Below are positions 24,201 through 36,493 of a DNA stretch of 64,000 nucleotides, one piece after another. Made by a program: the position numbers and the translations under genes. The DNA is taken from positions 124,001 to 188,000 of the forward strand of contig JADNYJ010000038.1 in the NCBI GenBank assembly GCA_015501075.1, given 5' to 3'. Every line of letters starts with the position of its first letter. Positions within the stretch are counted from its first letter, which is position 1. The notes under the pieces are model-generated. The model worked only from the letters and a program-made list of their open reading frames with translations. It ran no database searches and was not told the DNA's origin. This DNA is from Gymnopilus junonius (taxonomy: Eukaryota; Basidiomycota; Agaricomycetes; Agaricales; Galerinaceae).

Positions 24201-24700
24201 AGCCGGCCAAGCCTATAGAAGTCCCAACCCAGCGGTCTAAACCTAAACCGAAAGCATCTACTTCATCGTCGTTCGTCTCCTTTTTAACGCCCAAGAAAAG
24301 CAAGCCTGCCAAAGCGCCACCTCCGTCCGAACCAACAACGCCACCTCGTACAGGTGCAACAAGGAATGTGACTGCAAGTCCGTTTGGTTCCCACTATCAA
24401 CACACTGGATCCGTCAAAGTCGAACCCTATGTTGCGCCGATCCCTTCTAACGGTCCTTGGACACCGTCTAAATCAAGCAAGTGGTCTGCTGCCGAAGAAG
24501 ATGTCTTCGGTTCAGGTTGGATTGACAGGACCGAGAAATCTTACATAGACGACGACGAAGATGAGCAAAGCAGTCTCGCACCAATAACCCTATCACAGCT
24601 TCTAGACAATGTTGTGATTTTGGAGGAAAGCATCAAAGAAATAGTAGCCATTATTCACGCCAGACGAAGTCTGGGCATAGATTTGCTTCGTTACCTATGA
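21256..24700 (+). CDS. FHIP-family (RAI16-like) protein, FTS-Hook-FHIP complex
   Basis: FHIP proteins join FTS and Hook to link endosomes to dynein; in fungi this complex drives early-endosome motility. The start ATG at 21256 gives MDYFSKFLRTATQPQQKSQ; spliced exons then give AWNSVK, ETLLMPDERQLSKGITATDVP, GACLEYLLKN, LVRLSESDRPAGIQAEVLRAV and LVNLLCILCSRIRTYRELLMI, which match the family's N-terminal helical domain. From 22000 one long exon runs to the stop at 24700. It holds an acidic stretch (EEEEDEDDDENDEEDGEE), the conserved EYEFLLFNYLLRFVHREGHIG and FARAGLLFLMDVA, and a Ser/Pro/Lys-rich tail ending in a short helix. About 1,000 residues. Confidence 0.8.
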
Positions 24701-24861
24701 TACCCTTAAATTTATTTTACCGTTACGTTGATCTTACATCCTTCTTTCCTGCATACTTGGAGCTAAATAATTTATTAAACGAGAATAAGGCAATTCGCAA
24801 GCGAGGTATCATTATAGGCAAATTATAGGAGTAAAGATGAGGCAGTTGATCTTTCTGTGCT

Positions 24862-25969
24862 TTACTTGACTTTGCTGGCCTTCCCTTTTTTCTTCCCTGC
24901 GGCTGGTGCTATCGATGTTTTAGCCTTGTCCCCAAAGAGTTTCTCTTGCAACTTGGCAAATTCCTCATCATTTATTTCCGGTGGAGGAGGGTTTGAACGA
25001 GACTTCTTCTTTGGTGATTCCTCTTCATCCACGTCGTGATTCCGCTTTTTGCCCTTTCCACGAGAACTGCTCTTGGTTGGAGGTTCGGCATATTTAGTAG
25101 CGAGACTGTCGAAGAAGCTGTCCATATTCTTTTCTTTCTTCTTGAGGATGAGCGCCTGCAGGACTGAATGGTCTTCATCGGCCTCTGCCTCTGCTCCCTT
25201 CCCTTTGGCTTTGTTCTTAGCCTTCTTTCTGTCTGTGGCCTTTCCGTTGCCGTAGAATTCATCCCATACACCGAGTTCTTTAGCCAGCGCTTCCGCTTCT
25301 TTTGCCTCCTTCTCGGACTCCTTCTTTCGTACCATCTTTGCTTTCTCGTCTTTAGAACTTGACAGCCAGATGGGAGTGGCCTTGAGTTCTCCTTCTTTTA
25401 TCAGGTTTGTTATAATGACAATAAAACGCGCTTCGTCATCGTGAGTTGAATGGGGAATGTAAGTCATCAGTTCCCCAAGAGAACCGCCAGTTGTTTCGTA
25501 AGCTGCCTTCAAATCTTCTAGTTCTTCTGATGAGCCTTCCAAACCGAATCAGTATATATACTTATTCATGACATATCCGAGCTTTACCTTGGTATTCTTT
25601 CTTCATTTCATCGAGTTTGCCACGCGTAACGCGGTCAAATAGTTCCTCGAAGTAAGCCTCCCATCCGTCATCAGCGGCCCCAAGGTCAAATCCCTCATCA
25701 GTCTTGCCAGTGGAATCGTACCGAGCCTTCCGCTTTGAATCGCTTAAGACCGCGTATGCAAAGCCTATCTGTTGGAATTTGGTTGACGCGTCTTGCTTTG
25801 CTTGCTCAGTCGCCGCTGCATGCTTATCCGGGTGGTAAACGAGGGCCAAACGCCGGTAAGACTTTTTGATAGCATCAACTGCGGCGTCTTTCTCCAGTAA
25901 AAGAACGGCGTAGAGGTCAACATCCTCTTGACCGGGGAAGAATTGGTTTATGGGGTCGTTGTCATCCAT
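24862..25969 (-). CDS. J-domain co-chaperone, DNAJC9-like
   Basis: Class C J protein; DNAJC9 is a nuclear histone and Hsp70 co-chaperone. Start ATG at 25969 (MDDNDPINQFFPGQ; a codon two triplets upstream is TTG, not a start). The J domain occupies roughly residues 20-90, with the HPD motif in VYHPDKH and helix IV in QIGFAYAVLSDSKRKARYD. One intron near 25545-25570 joins KKEYQG to SSEELEDLKAAYE. The second half is the DNAJC9-type helical segment (LGELMTYIPHSTHDDEARF) and a strongly basic C-terminus (GKGKKRNHD, PKKKSRS, GKKKGKASKVK), consistent with nuclear localisation. Convergent with the FHIP gene (161 bp apart). Confidence 0.85.
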
Positions 25970-26145
25970 GTTCAAGAAGGAGTTGTAATAAAGGTGTCCA
26001 CGTGACGAACGCGACGCGTTTAATGAATCGACAAACCGGGCCGTCTAAACCGGTGCTTACAATGGTCCTGCTCAGACAGAGGCTGGCAAGCGCTGCCTAC
26101 ACAGGTTCTTAATAGCAAGAGAATCTCACATTCCTCGGCGAGAAT

Positions 26146-26826
26146 TTATGCTAAGACGTCAACCACAAAACGGTCTATCAAAGGATTGAATACGCCCTCG
26201 ACCTCTTTGCCCACCTCGTTCCATCCCCTTGTCCACATTGAGAACCACACAGACGCGAAAGCTACCCCGTATGACGAGCCTACAAAGACCTGTGGCCATG
26301 TATGGTGTCCTAGCCACACTCTTGACATAACGATTGCCACCGCCCATGGAAGAGTGATCAGTGGCGGAAGAATGCGAGACGCGAGCACAGGCCCCAATGA
26401 CGGGTGAATCGGAAGGTATAGAGACGCAAGTAAGATGTATGTCGCGAAATAGCTTATTGAAGTAGAATGTGTACTAGGCATCCTGGGGGACATGGATAGT
26501 GCGTCAGTCTCCTTCACAATGATGCCTGCAGATACCGTACCCAAAGCTGGTTTTTAGTTTTCGCCCGGGAATATGCGGAGGTCGAGGTTGTCGAATGATC
26601 TTCTTCAAAGCCTTCACTGAGAAGCTACAGAACACAGCACCGACTGAAAAATATGCTACTCCTGCCGACCTAGTGTAAAGGACGAAGGAAGCTGTCAAAG
26701 TAATCACTGTGACGTTTGTCTATGTAGACTGGGACCATGAGCCTCTGAAGCAGTCGACAAAGCAACTCTACACACCCTATCCAGAAACCCAAAGCATATG
26801 TCTCGAATGAGGATCAGAGGTGGCAT
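26146..26826 (-). CDS. PAP2-superfamily phosphatase, dolichyldiphosphatase-like
   Basis: Three phosphatase motifs are present: KKIIRQPRP (Kx6RP), MPSTHS (PSxH) across an intron, and SRVWLGHHTWPQV (SRx5Hx3 then Q). The final motif with Gln in place of Asp is the signature of the dolichyldiphosphatase branch, which recycles dolichyl pyrophosphate in the ER for N-glycosylation. Exon 1 (ATG 26826, MPPLILIRDICFGFLDR) joins TNVTVITLTASFVLYTRS over a 55-bp intron. Several membrane segments are evident. The start could instead be at an upstream in-frame codon near 26907. The assignment to dolichyldiphosphatase rather than another PAP2 lipid phosphatase is inference. Confidence 0.75.
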
Positions 26827-27232
26827 AGTTCGTCCGAAACAACGAAATGCAGCACCTTCGTTGGGATGGTTCAAGAGTGAGAAGTGCACGACTAAAATAG
26901 ACAGCAAATCATATAAATTATGTACTAATATTTAATGCTCTAATATGTTGCGGGATGATAGCAATTGCGCTACGTATTCGCATAACTATGCAAGATCTTC
27001 GCCAAGACACAGCTAAATGGAAAATACATTGCGATGCGTAGCGAATACAAGCCAGGATGAACAAGTACTAACGTAGGTATAATCTATTGAGGACATGAGA
27101 AGGGAGGTCTGTCCAAGTTTCCAATAATGAAGATATACATGCCGATACTGGGTAGTACGAGGGAATTGGTAGTTAGCATGGGTAAAATGATTGTACATGT
27201 TCGGGTATCAAAGAAAAGAACAGTTCAAATCA
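26827..27232. other. Intergenic, no gene seen
   Basis: Between two minus-strand genes. Only short frames; no repeat noted. The first part may include 5' sequence of the PAP2 gene. Confidence 0.4.
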
Positions 27233-29101
27233 TCACTCAATGGATATCCGAGGTCCCAGCGGGACTCCTGACGAGTTAGACGGTTTTTCACCCATATTCC
27301 CAGAATTATAGGTAGAAGCAGAGGGTCGTTTTGGCATGGCTTCAGAAACGGAAGGTTTATTAATTGGTTGCTTGAAAATGGTGCGATTGAAACTTACAGT
27401 TGACCTTGGATGATAATAAACCACGATCGAAGTCGGCGAGACACCGTATACCAACGGTAAACGTAGCCAACAGAAGGATAAAAGCAACAACAGCTGTTTA
27501 GAGAAGTCTGAATAGCGAGCTAGACAAAAAAAGAATGGGTTCTTACTGAATGTCGTTAAAGTAGCCCGTGTTGTCAAGTACTGATTCCGTGAAGAAGGCT
27601 CGTAGAACCGTACCAACTTGTACACTGAAGAAATTCAGCCTGCCTGGCGCTGCAACAGAAAATTACACTCACGGAAGTAGCCAAGTGCAGCCAACATCAA
27701 TACTAGTGAGATACCCATCACACTAGACATTCACGCATCAGCGATGGCATGACAATATACTCAGGACTTAACGTACAACTTGATTTCCCGTTGCACCGCT
27801 AAGCCACATAGAATGAGTAGGACGAGGACGATAGGTATGGCAGCGACAGTAATGCCAAATTCAGCTGAACTCCTTTGAAGCACTATGATAAGAAGCTAAA
27901 CTTTCATCAGAGGGACGCCGATATGAGACGTGGAAGGTGCTTGCCTGCATGGTCACACCGGTGAAGAAGAAAAAGTCGAATTTCAAGAGGCAAATCATAA
28001 TCTGATAAAATTGGTACATTGCTGCGCGTATATTTTAGCAATAATTTGGCATTTAAAGGTCAAGAAGCCTACTCTTCATCTTTGGGTTCGCTCCAACGAC
28101 ATGGAATATTGCCCAACTAAAATCGCCACTTAGCTTTGGACAGAATGCACTGGAGGAAAATTCGCAACACACCCGAATTCGCCGTAGAGTTGCCTAATCC
28201 AGAATAATAAGAAGAACCACGACGCGCCAATGATGCATGGTGTAGTAATCAGGAACGGTTTGATTCTATTCCAGAGTGGAAGACCACAGTTCTAGAATCC
28301 GGTCAGTAAAGCAGGCCAAGTCTAAAGGTGTCGTACATCGTACATCGTCGTCGCATTGTGTGTCAGTAACTAGGGCTGTTCGAGTTTCATGAATTTGTAT
28401 TCCCGCGAAGACTATGAGGGCGCCATGAAATACTGGAGAATTGGATATGTCAGTGGGCAGACCGCTTCAACAATGAGGTCAATGTTTACCTAGCATCCCA
28501 AGAAGTTGAATGATGTTGCGCAGTCGAAGAGCATCGAATGCCATGAGCAACTCGAATATCCTGGAGCAAAAGTCAACGTCCATCTATGTCCATTCTGACT
28601 GACGGTGCCTACTCTGCCAAAGCGAAGAGTGCAAGGTAACATGGCACAGTCTAGTCCCTTCCTAATTAAATGTGCTGCTACAACTGAGCTAAGTCAATTC
28701 ACCTTGTATCTTGTATCTCGTAAATCGATAAATTCGTCGATCTATAAGAATGCCCCATGAGAACCGTCCCACAAAACGTGAGAAACTAAATCACATCTCT
28801 GAACTCAATTGCAACCATAACGAGCACTGCGATGGCCTCTATTCAGTAGAAAACCTGGTTCATTTGCGATTCGCTTGGGTAAATAAACGGTTGTTACGCA
28901 CGAATTGTGACTACAAAGTACCAAAAACGTCAGTGGCTTACGAACAACGTATAAAATAAGTCTCATACTTGTTGCAATGAAGGCCCGCTGTGCCCGGGAG
29001 GCAAGCAGAGGCTCAACTGCCATGGCTGAGGAAAGGGTCCTCGAGGGAGGAAAGAGAGATGGCGCGTAGTGACAGGTGTTACGCCTGAAGAACAGCCCCA
29101 T
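27233..29101 (-). CDS. UPF0658 Golgi membrane protein family
   Basis: Multi-spanning membrane protein family annotated in fission yeast as Golgi-localised; molecular function unknown. Many small exons (roughly 12) had to be joined: MAVEPLLASRAQRAFIAT, AIAVLVMVAIEFRD, IDEFIDLRDTRYK joined to TVPCYLALFALAEIFELL, MAFDALRLRNIIQLLG, FHGALIVFAGIQIHETRTALV, RLYGEFGWAIFHVVGANPKMK, YQIMICLLKFDFFFFTGVTMQ, IPIVLVLLILCGLAVQREIK, MGISLVLMLAALGYF and RFYEPSSRNQYLTTRATLTTF, then a Ser/Pro tail ending at 27233. The junction phases tested agree. The start is either ATG 29101 or the in-frame ATG at 29023. Confidence 0.8.
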
Positions 29102-29372
29102 CTAATTCTGACCCTCACAGGCGTGGCCGGTTGATGCAAAGTCCGAGAAACGTACTACCCAAATTGCGGTGCAAGGACCAGCTCCAGGGCATATTTTGTT
29201 TTATTGTTCAGCAAGGTGAACTGGGTCTTCGCTGGTCAATGCACCAGTAATCAAATAGACAAAAAGAATGTGGTTAAGAATCAAAGTCAAATGACACATT
29301 TGTAGGAACGTATGATCGTCTCCGATCATACATATACTACTGTGTATGCGTATGTAAGGAAGGATGGCCGGT

Positions 29373-31005
29373 TCAAAATTCTTCATTGTCTTCTAAACTT
29401 CTAGCTACAGCAATGGCGACATCAATTTCCTCTCGCCATAACGTTTCAATGCAAGCCTTAGCCGGCTGGAGCCATGTCGGTGAACCTTGCTCCTGTATAT
29501 TGACAGTCATTTTTAATCCTCCTTTCCCCCTTTCAATTATATCTTTACAGATTTTGGAAAGAGTTCCTTTCCATAGTCCTTCATTCTCTTCAGAAATAGT
29601 TCCGCGTTTGCCAAACATGGTATCCCGCCAGACCTGCAAGGTAGAATCTGAACCAGGTGGTATATCGTCTGCAGATACAGGAAGTAGATGATAGAGCCTA
29701 AGCGCTGTTATCAACCGATACGATGGGTGGGCAGGCACGGGCGAGAAGTGTAATGTCCAATCTCTGCAAAAATGTATGAGTATTCTCAACGTATTCAATT
29801 CAACGTCTATTGACCTACCCCCAATAGCCTTCTTCAATAAGGACTTCCCGCATCCAATATCCGATATCCCCTCTTTCGGAAAATAGATCCTCAATTACCT
29901 TGCCAAGGTCAAGTTCGTAATCATTGTGGTCTTGTTCAGAGTTGGGTTGATTAACGAATCCATATTCAGCAAATAGCGTCGCGTTCGAATGAGCGCCATA
30001 TCGCAAGAACATCTCTTCATTGCAACGAGTCGATGACGTAGAAGGTGACAGTAAAACGAAGTCCTCGCCATACTTCCGCCTGCTCGATGGGCCTATGCCC
30101 CACAACTCTGCTCGAGTGGCTTGAGGCATCGTATATGGCGGTGTTGGGGTGTGGTTAGCAAGATCCAGGATGGGACAAAGTGTCATATTGTTCTGGTCCG
30201 TTTGTGTCTTTGCCAGGCGGTGATACACGCATCGAGTATTGACTGTAGGTTTATGAGTGGATTTGAATCCCCAACTTCCCTGATGGCTATAAATAAAACG
30301 GACCATTAAGCCAAGCCCAGAGATAGTCTTGCTCGAAGTGAATGCCATTTACAATCCGGTTCCGATCGTCAATCAGGCTAGGATTGAGTCGCTGTAGGCA
30401 GGTTGAGGTACGAGGAAATTGGGTGACGCAAAAGACCAACCAAATAATCTTGAATTCTCCTCCAATCTTTATCGAACAAGGATAGGATTTTGTCGAGCTT
30501 GGCTAAGATAGAAGATGGTAAACATTTCACAAGTCGACTCTCTAAAGTCGAGCGGGAAGGGTCGCTTCGTCTTTTCCAAAGCCAAATCAGAGGGTGAAAG
30601 TCAAAACTCTGAGGCAGCACGGAGATATATGGGCCAAAGAGAGGGTCAGAGGATTGGCCGCCATTCAAAGGGCGATGTAGCAGGAGATGCAACGAAATAA
30701 ATTGAGTACATGTCAACTCGGGCTTTGTCGGAGGGTAATGAGGTGCCAATGTGAGATGATTTAGCAACGCAGACGCTGGGATTGTAAATAATGGCGTGGC
30801 CGGTTCGATGATGGACCGCAGAGAAAACAAGCCGTATCCTGCATCTGCGGCAACGAATAAATGGGTGAACCAACAACAAGTCGAGAGACAAACCTGGAGT
30901 AGACCGTGCGACGACGGGCAGCTTTTCCTGAGATACATCCATGCCATGGCCAGAGAGCCATTTGAGTAGGGCAAACCATCTTGGGTGCACATCTGAACCC
31001 TCCAT
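29373..31005 (-). CDS. SET-domain protein lysine methyltransferase (SETD3/Rkm-like)
   Basis: Class VII-type SET protein (Rubisco-LSMT/SETD3/Rkm family) that methylates lysine, or histidine in SETD3, on non-histone proteins. Start ATG at 31005 gives EGSDVHPRWFALLKWLSGHG. The split SET domain follows: DAGYGLFSLRSIIEPATPLF, a long helical insert, then PILDLANHTPTPP (the DxxNH motif) and EEMFLRYGAHSNATLFAEYGFV (the SNxxL and YGF motifs that form the cofactor and substrate site). The C-terminal helical substrate-binding domain runs from RTLRI-like helices to SLEDNEEF at 29373. Three or more introns. The substrate cannot be read from the sequence. Confidence 0.83.
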
Positions 31006-31197
31006 GCAGCTTGAAGGGAAAAAGGCGGACCGGCCGAAGTTGCCGAGATTGCAAATTATTATAGGGGCACCATCATGGTCGTTCCTATTCTGATAAGAGC
31101 CTTGTGCTCCCACCAGAATCGATTAACGCGTCTTCTGGTCGGGTCTTCCTTTTCTTTCTCCCATAATCACTTCACTTCACGTTCCACCACCTCTAAC
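31006..31197. promoter_or_regulatory. Shared promoter region SET gene/SDR gene
   Basis: 192 bp separate divergent start codons. Pyrimidine-rich just upstream of the SDR start; no TATA box is clear. Confidence 0.5.
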
Positions 31198-32346
31198 ATG
31201 TCTGTCTTCAACGCTACACGCCTCATCGGCAAAACCGTTCTCGTCACAGGCGCCAGCAGCGGCATAGGAGCCGTAAGCCTCCCTTCATCGCATCGCGGAT
31301 ATTTTCTGACTTATCTGATTGTTCTTCGGTCCATAGGCTACTGCTGTCCTCTTTGCCAAGGTTTGTGACCATTTTCCCTTTGGTTTAGTCGGAGCTTAAC
31401 AGATATCCTTGAACAGGGAGGAGCTAATGTAATTCTGCTGGCCAGAAGAGCAGATGCACTTGCCAAAGTCAACGAAGCTTGTGTTGCTGCTCACAAAGAG
31501 TCTGGCTTACGGCAAGGCGGAAAGTTTGCTGCAGTACAACTAGACGTATCAGATAGGAAACAAATCGCTGAACTGTGGACTAAAGTTCCACAAGACCTAC
31601 GAAACGTTGATATCCTTGGTTCGTTCATACCATGGTTAACCGGCCTTTGGCTGAACTCTACACACCCTTATAGTCAACAACGCTGGCTACGTTAAAGGAG
31701 TGGAGCACGTCGGTGACATCTCTGAAAGCGACATAGAGGGAATGTTCGCTACGAATGTTCTGGGACTCATTGCAATGACCCAGTTACTCGTTAAAGGTCT
31801 GTACTCCCATGCATAAACATTTACCTGTCTCTTAATATTCCCCCCAAGATTTCAAAAAGAAGCAATCTGGTCACGTCATCAACCTCGGTTCAATCGCAGG
31901 CATTGAGCCATACGCCGGTGGAAGCATTTACACTGCGACTAAACATGCAGTCAATGCTTTCTCTGGATCTCTCTTGAGGGAGCTCGTTAATACGCCAATC
32001 CGTGTTACCGAAATTCAACCAGGCAAGCATATGTTGTGACGGTATTTATCACGATTTCTAACTGGCTCTCAGGAATGGTCGAGACAGAATTCTCAATTGT
32101 GAGATTCCGTGGAGACACGGCTGCTGCCAAAAAAGTATATGAGGGTCTTGAGCCATGTAGGTCATTGCTTGTCGGAACTTACCAGGAAGCTGACATAGTT
32201 CCATGATTATAGTAACAGCACAAGACATCGCAGAAGAAATTGTCTGGGCCGCTTCTCGACCTCCTCACGTTAACATTGCGGAGGTGCTGGTATTCCCTGT
32301 CAATCAAGCTAGCGCAACCGTTAAATACCAAGCACCAAAGAAGTAA
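31198..32346 (+). CDS. NADP-dependent short-chain dehydrogenase (YMR226C-like)
   Basis: Classical SDR oxidoreductase. The closest recognised group is the NADP-dependent 3-hydroxy acid/serine dehydrogenase family (yeast YMR226C). Start MSVFNATRLIGKTVLVTG. Cofactor motif TGASSGIGA, then ATAVLFAKGGANVILLARR. The LVNNAG motif is restored across an intron, followed by FATNVLGLIAMTQLL, the catalytic Ser in NLGSIAG, the Tyr-x3-Lys pair in YTATKHAVNAFSG, and IQPGMVETEF. Six to seven introns. Stop TAA at 32344-32346. The substrate is inferred from family only. Confidence 0.9.
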
Positions 32347-32584
32347 GAAATGGAGCGGAGCGGACGCACTTATATCTAATTTGTATACATACTTATGTGT
32401 ATAGGGGTCTTGAAATCGAATTTGGAGTTGTGCCGATGGCCTCGTTGTAGTATTAAAACTGCATGCATAGTATGTATATATCATGAAAGGCTTGCCCGCA
32501 GACAATAAATCGTACAAAGATCCTAGTACAAAAATGATACGACAGGCCTGCTTGCTAGTATGTTGTGTCCGTCTCTCCCCTCCT

Positions 32585-35500
32585 TCACCTTTTCTTCCCT
32601 TTTGATCGAGTACTCTTCACCATGATCTCTGGTGCAGCTGCGGCAACGTCACTATCGTAGACAATTTTTTTCACTGTGATATTTTCTTGTATAAGTTCAG
32701 TGAGTGGTGAATCCGCGTGTTGAAGGTTTCCCAATGTGTCTAGCCGAAGAGCCTAAGTGATGAAGTGAGGTTAAGGAAAAAATTTGATCAAAATATAACT
32801 GCGAACCTTAGCAGTAGGCGCGAGGATGCCTTTCAAGGACCTATTTTCTTTTAATGTTTGCCGGCTTCCAAGCTTTACCTCGTCAAGGTACACAGTAGTG
32901 AATAACCCTCTGTCCCACTTGACTCGACGCTTAGGTTGCTCTTCCACACCCTGCATGTCATCATCTCCGAACCTCATCGGTTTGATATTGAAAGCAGGTC
33001 GATCTGGAGTCACGTAGTCGTCTTCGTCCCCAGCTCCTCTCCGATGCCTTATGATAATTGCTTCATTATCCGACGATGCATCTTCGACTGCACTGGAATA
33101 TCCAACATCCATCGCTCCTTCAATGTCACTCGAAGGCATTTCATCGCTCCTTCTCGCACGGCGCATAGCACGTTCCGCCCTTTGTCTATCTTTGTCTTCC
33201 TGCTCACGCTGAACAATAGTTTTTATCTTGACTGCAGGACTCTCAGGCCGAATACCTTCTTTGCGGATAACTTCTGTCTCAAGTTTGGCGGCGAGGTACT
33301 TTTGGTTTCGGAAGGTGTTGGAAGTGGTAAGGTCTTTGAGTGCCGTGATGCTCATACCAGAGAAAACGTCGTCGGATCGGAAAGATGGGGGCTTCCGGCG
33401 AGAAGTGTTAGATCGTGGCACTGGCTCGCTTGACCCATCCTGCATAATTGTAGTTCGTCGTGACCGAGTCGTCCGTCGCAAGCCAGCCATCGGAGGGTCT
33501 GCTGTTGTCGGCTCGTCGATAATGATTACAGGAGCGGGAATTGAGTTTGACGGCTCATCTCGCAATGACGGTTCAGAGAGAACGTGAGATGAGCTCGAAG
33601 AATCCTGTTTCATAGGTGAAGCTGGGGAGAATTTATCGGTATGAATGTGAGCATGCTGTGGTGATTCTCTCGATATCGGTTGTTCAGGCGTTGCAGGCCG
33701 AGGTTTACACACTATAGTAGGTAGTTCCAGTTCAGGCTCAGGCGGTGGAGGCTGAGATGCTGGTGGAGGTTGCGGTTGTACAGGAGGTTCTGGGTCTATC
33801 ACTCGACGAAAGCGTATTGGACCTGTGGACGATTTCTTGCCTTTTGAGGGCAAGGAAATTACAGGTGCAGCCGTGGCTCTTGGGGGTTCACTAGCTGGTG
33901 GAACAACTGGTACCTGACGTAGCATGATAACTCGAGGCTTCACGGGTGAATTCCTGTCTGCCTCTCTCTTTCGTTTCAGCAACGTTGTCGATGTCGAGAC
34001 GTTCGGTTTGGCTCGCACAGTCGAGCCTCCGTCAATTTTGGCGGCCTCTACACGGACGTCTCTAGATGAAACGGTGGGCGGGTGATCTGATGTCGAGGAG
34101 CTCAGAGGCGGCTTCCAAGGGAAAAGACGCCTATTAGTATCATCCTTATAAACCTGCGACGTCTGCCTCACCTTAACTTGATCAACCAGCCTATAGTTCG
34201 TGCCTCTCGCTTTCTCACCAGGCTTCGGATCCGCAGGACGTGCATAAGGTTTCCTACCAATCCGAGGTATCCTACTCGTCACTTGCTTCAGACCCGGCTT
34301 TGCTGGGCTAGGCTTCGACATGACTGCATCATGTGCAGCTGCTTGAGCCGATGAAGTTTCAGCGGAAGGCGTTGTTGAAGATAAGGGTACCAGAGGATAC
34401 GGAAGCTCAGTGACAATAGCTGATGAACTCTGCGAAGCTTTCTCTTTGCCTTTGACTGATTCCACAACCTTGTGTACAGTCTGAACAGACACCCATTTCT
34501 TAGAAGGTAAGTTTTTAACGGGGCTGGCATACCGCAACAAGTTGGATTTGGAAGTGGAAGGAGCAGAGGCTTCTGAGACCAACACACGCCTTGCAGGAGT
34601 GGCCACTGACGGTAATGGTGTCCCATTAGGCTTAAAACCAAGTTGGATGGCCTTTTGGGGAGATATGTGACCTTGGGCAATGGCTTCTGAAATTGGAATC
34701 CTTCGTGCCGGCGTGTTCGTAGGATCATTGAGCGCAGGTGTTTGTATTCGAAATTTGGCGGGGGATGTGACCTTGGTAGGACTGGCAATGCGAACCGGGC
34801 CCGTGGGGCGAAGGGGCGTGCTGGGACCAGCAGAATCAGAATACGGGGTAAATACAGAAAATGAGAACATGGGCTGAGAATTGGAGGTCCCCTCCTGATC
34901 AGGTAATTTAGCTTGGTTGTCGCTTCTACTTTCATCGGCAGAGGTGAAAGCCAAACCAGCTAGTACGGTGCTTGACGTAGGAGATAGGGAACCGAGCTCT
35001 CGTTGGAAAGACGGAGAAGCTTTCCCAGGACTTCGATGTCTGACTCGGACGACGGCTGGCATTGGAGAAGGCGATGCTCGAAAAATTTCACCTTCGTCCT
35101 GTGAATCATTGACAACCTCATCATTAGGTTCAAAGCTCTTGATCCTTTTCTTGACCTGCGTTCGAGCACTGGAGGGGGGAGCGGCCAACATCGGTCTGGC
35201 TTCAGGAGAATTTGGGGTGATGTTGGGGGTAACGCTCTTCCTAGGACGTGTAGAGCGCCGAAGTGGAGTTGCTATCGGCCCTGGCGTTAGTGTTGCTTGG
35301 GTCTCCTGGATATGAACAGATTCTCCTTGAACGTTGCCTCGCTCTTGTCCTTCGGAACTTAGAGTCGGTTGATCCGACTTCTCGTCACTACAAGGCTGGT
35401 CTTTGTCCACCGCCATAGGAGAACCAACATCTTGTTTGTCGTTCTCCGAAGTTTCCACAATCACCAATGGGAGATCCACTGGAGGACGGGGAGTGGATAA

Positions 35501-36308
35501 ATCAAAAGTTCCTGGAGATTGAGAAAGAAGGTCATCAACGGAAAGCGTTGAAGGAGGAGCTACACCATTGGCAAGGGCTTCCGAACGTAGTGGTGTCGAA
35601 AAAGAGTCAAATACAATCAAATCTTGCTGCACCGCGGCAGAACCCGTAGGTTGTTCTGGAATCGCATTGAATGGCGGGACGGTAGTCGGTAATGGCGCTA
35701 AAGAGAAAATTGGTAGAGGATTTGCAAAGTCTCGTTCCGTATTATCATTAATGCTGAGGGACATAAGATCCGCTTGGTAGTCGGTTGATGATTCTGGAAC
35801 GGTGGCGTGGTACGGATCGAATAAGCTCAATGTTGGCGGTGGACTAGGGGGAGGAGAAGGGTTGTCAAGTGCATGGATGATCTTCTCCGCCAGTGCAGAC
35901 GATGGTTCTAGATAGAAAGATTACATGAGCCATCTAGGTTGATTGGAAATTCTGCTCACCGTCAAGGAAATTCTCGACATTTGGTGGCGTGTCGGGTGTG
36001 GAATCGGGAACCCCATCATCTTCGTCGTTCTCCTGGTTAATGAGCTGGTCAACCTGCTGCATATCCTCGAAATCTTCCTGCGGGTCTGCTGGGGTGACCC
36101 ATGTGGGGCGAGGACTGGAACGTCTTGGAGATCGACGCAACGGGGACGCGGTGGGTGGAGGAAATAGATGCTTGGAGGCAGCAACAAAATTGCGCTCCGG
36201 GGTTTTAAGAGGACCGAAATAGATACGGGCAGACTCTGTGTTATACGCATCGCTATCGGAGGCGGAGGAGGACGCGGGAGACGGACAGAGCGGCTCGTCC
36301 ATGTCCAT
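32585..36308 (-). CDS. Large disordered Ser/Pro-rich protein, unknown
   Basis: Exon 1 (start MDMDEPLCPSP at 36308) joins EPSSALAEKIIHALDNPSPPP near 35909; a giant exon of about 1,000 codons follows, and a last exon (ALRLDTLGNLQHADSPLTEL to KSTRSKGKKR, stop 32585) is joined near 32770-32810. There are no globular domains I recognise. Composition is rich in Ser, Pro, Thr and basic patches, with many SP/TP sites (TPLRRSTRPRKS, TPARR repeated, SPVK), which suggests a nuclear, CDK-phosphorylated or chromatin-linked protein. The only conserved-looking block is at the C-terminus: KYLAAKLETEVIRKEG, then KRRVKWDRGLFTTVYLDEVK with a RVKW sequence of the PP1-docking type. Function is unassigned. Confidence 0.7.
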
Positions 36309-36493
36309 GCCGAAAGAATAGATCAGGCAAGTTAAATAAACAATTGCATAGACACAAGAAAGATATTCAGTTCAAAAGTAAAGTCACATTCACTCGCGAC
36401 ACTCCCAAACAACACGTCCACACGTGATCTCAATCAATTACAAATTCCTTTATTTAATTTCTAGTCTCCCTCGAAGCTATGTTTTCATTAGCC

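Noticed and set aside
21998..24700. Treating the 900-codon frame as a complete separate gene starting at 21998
   Set aside because: Upstream exons from 21256 encode the conserved FHIP N-terminal domain and join in frame; the ATG at 21998 is internal.
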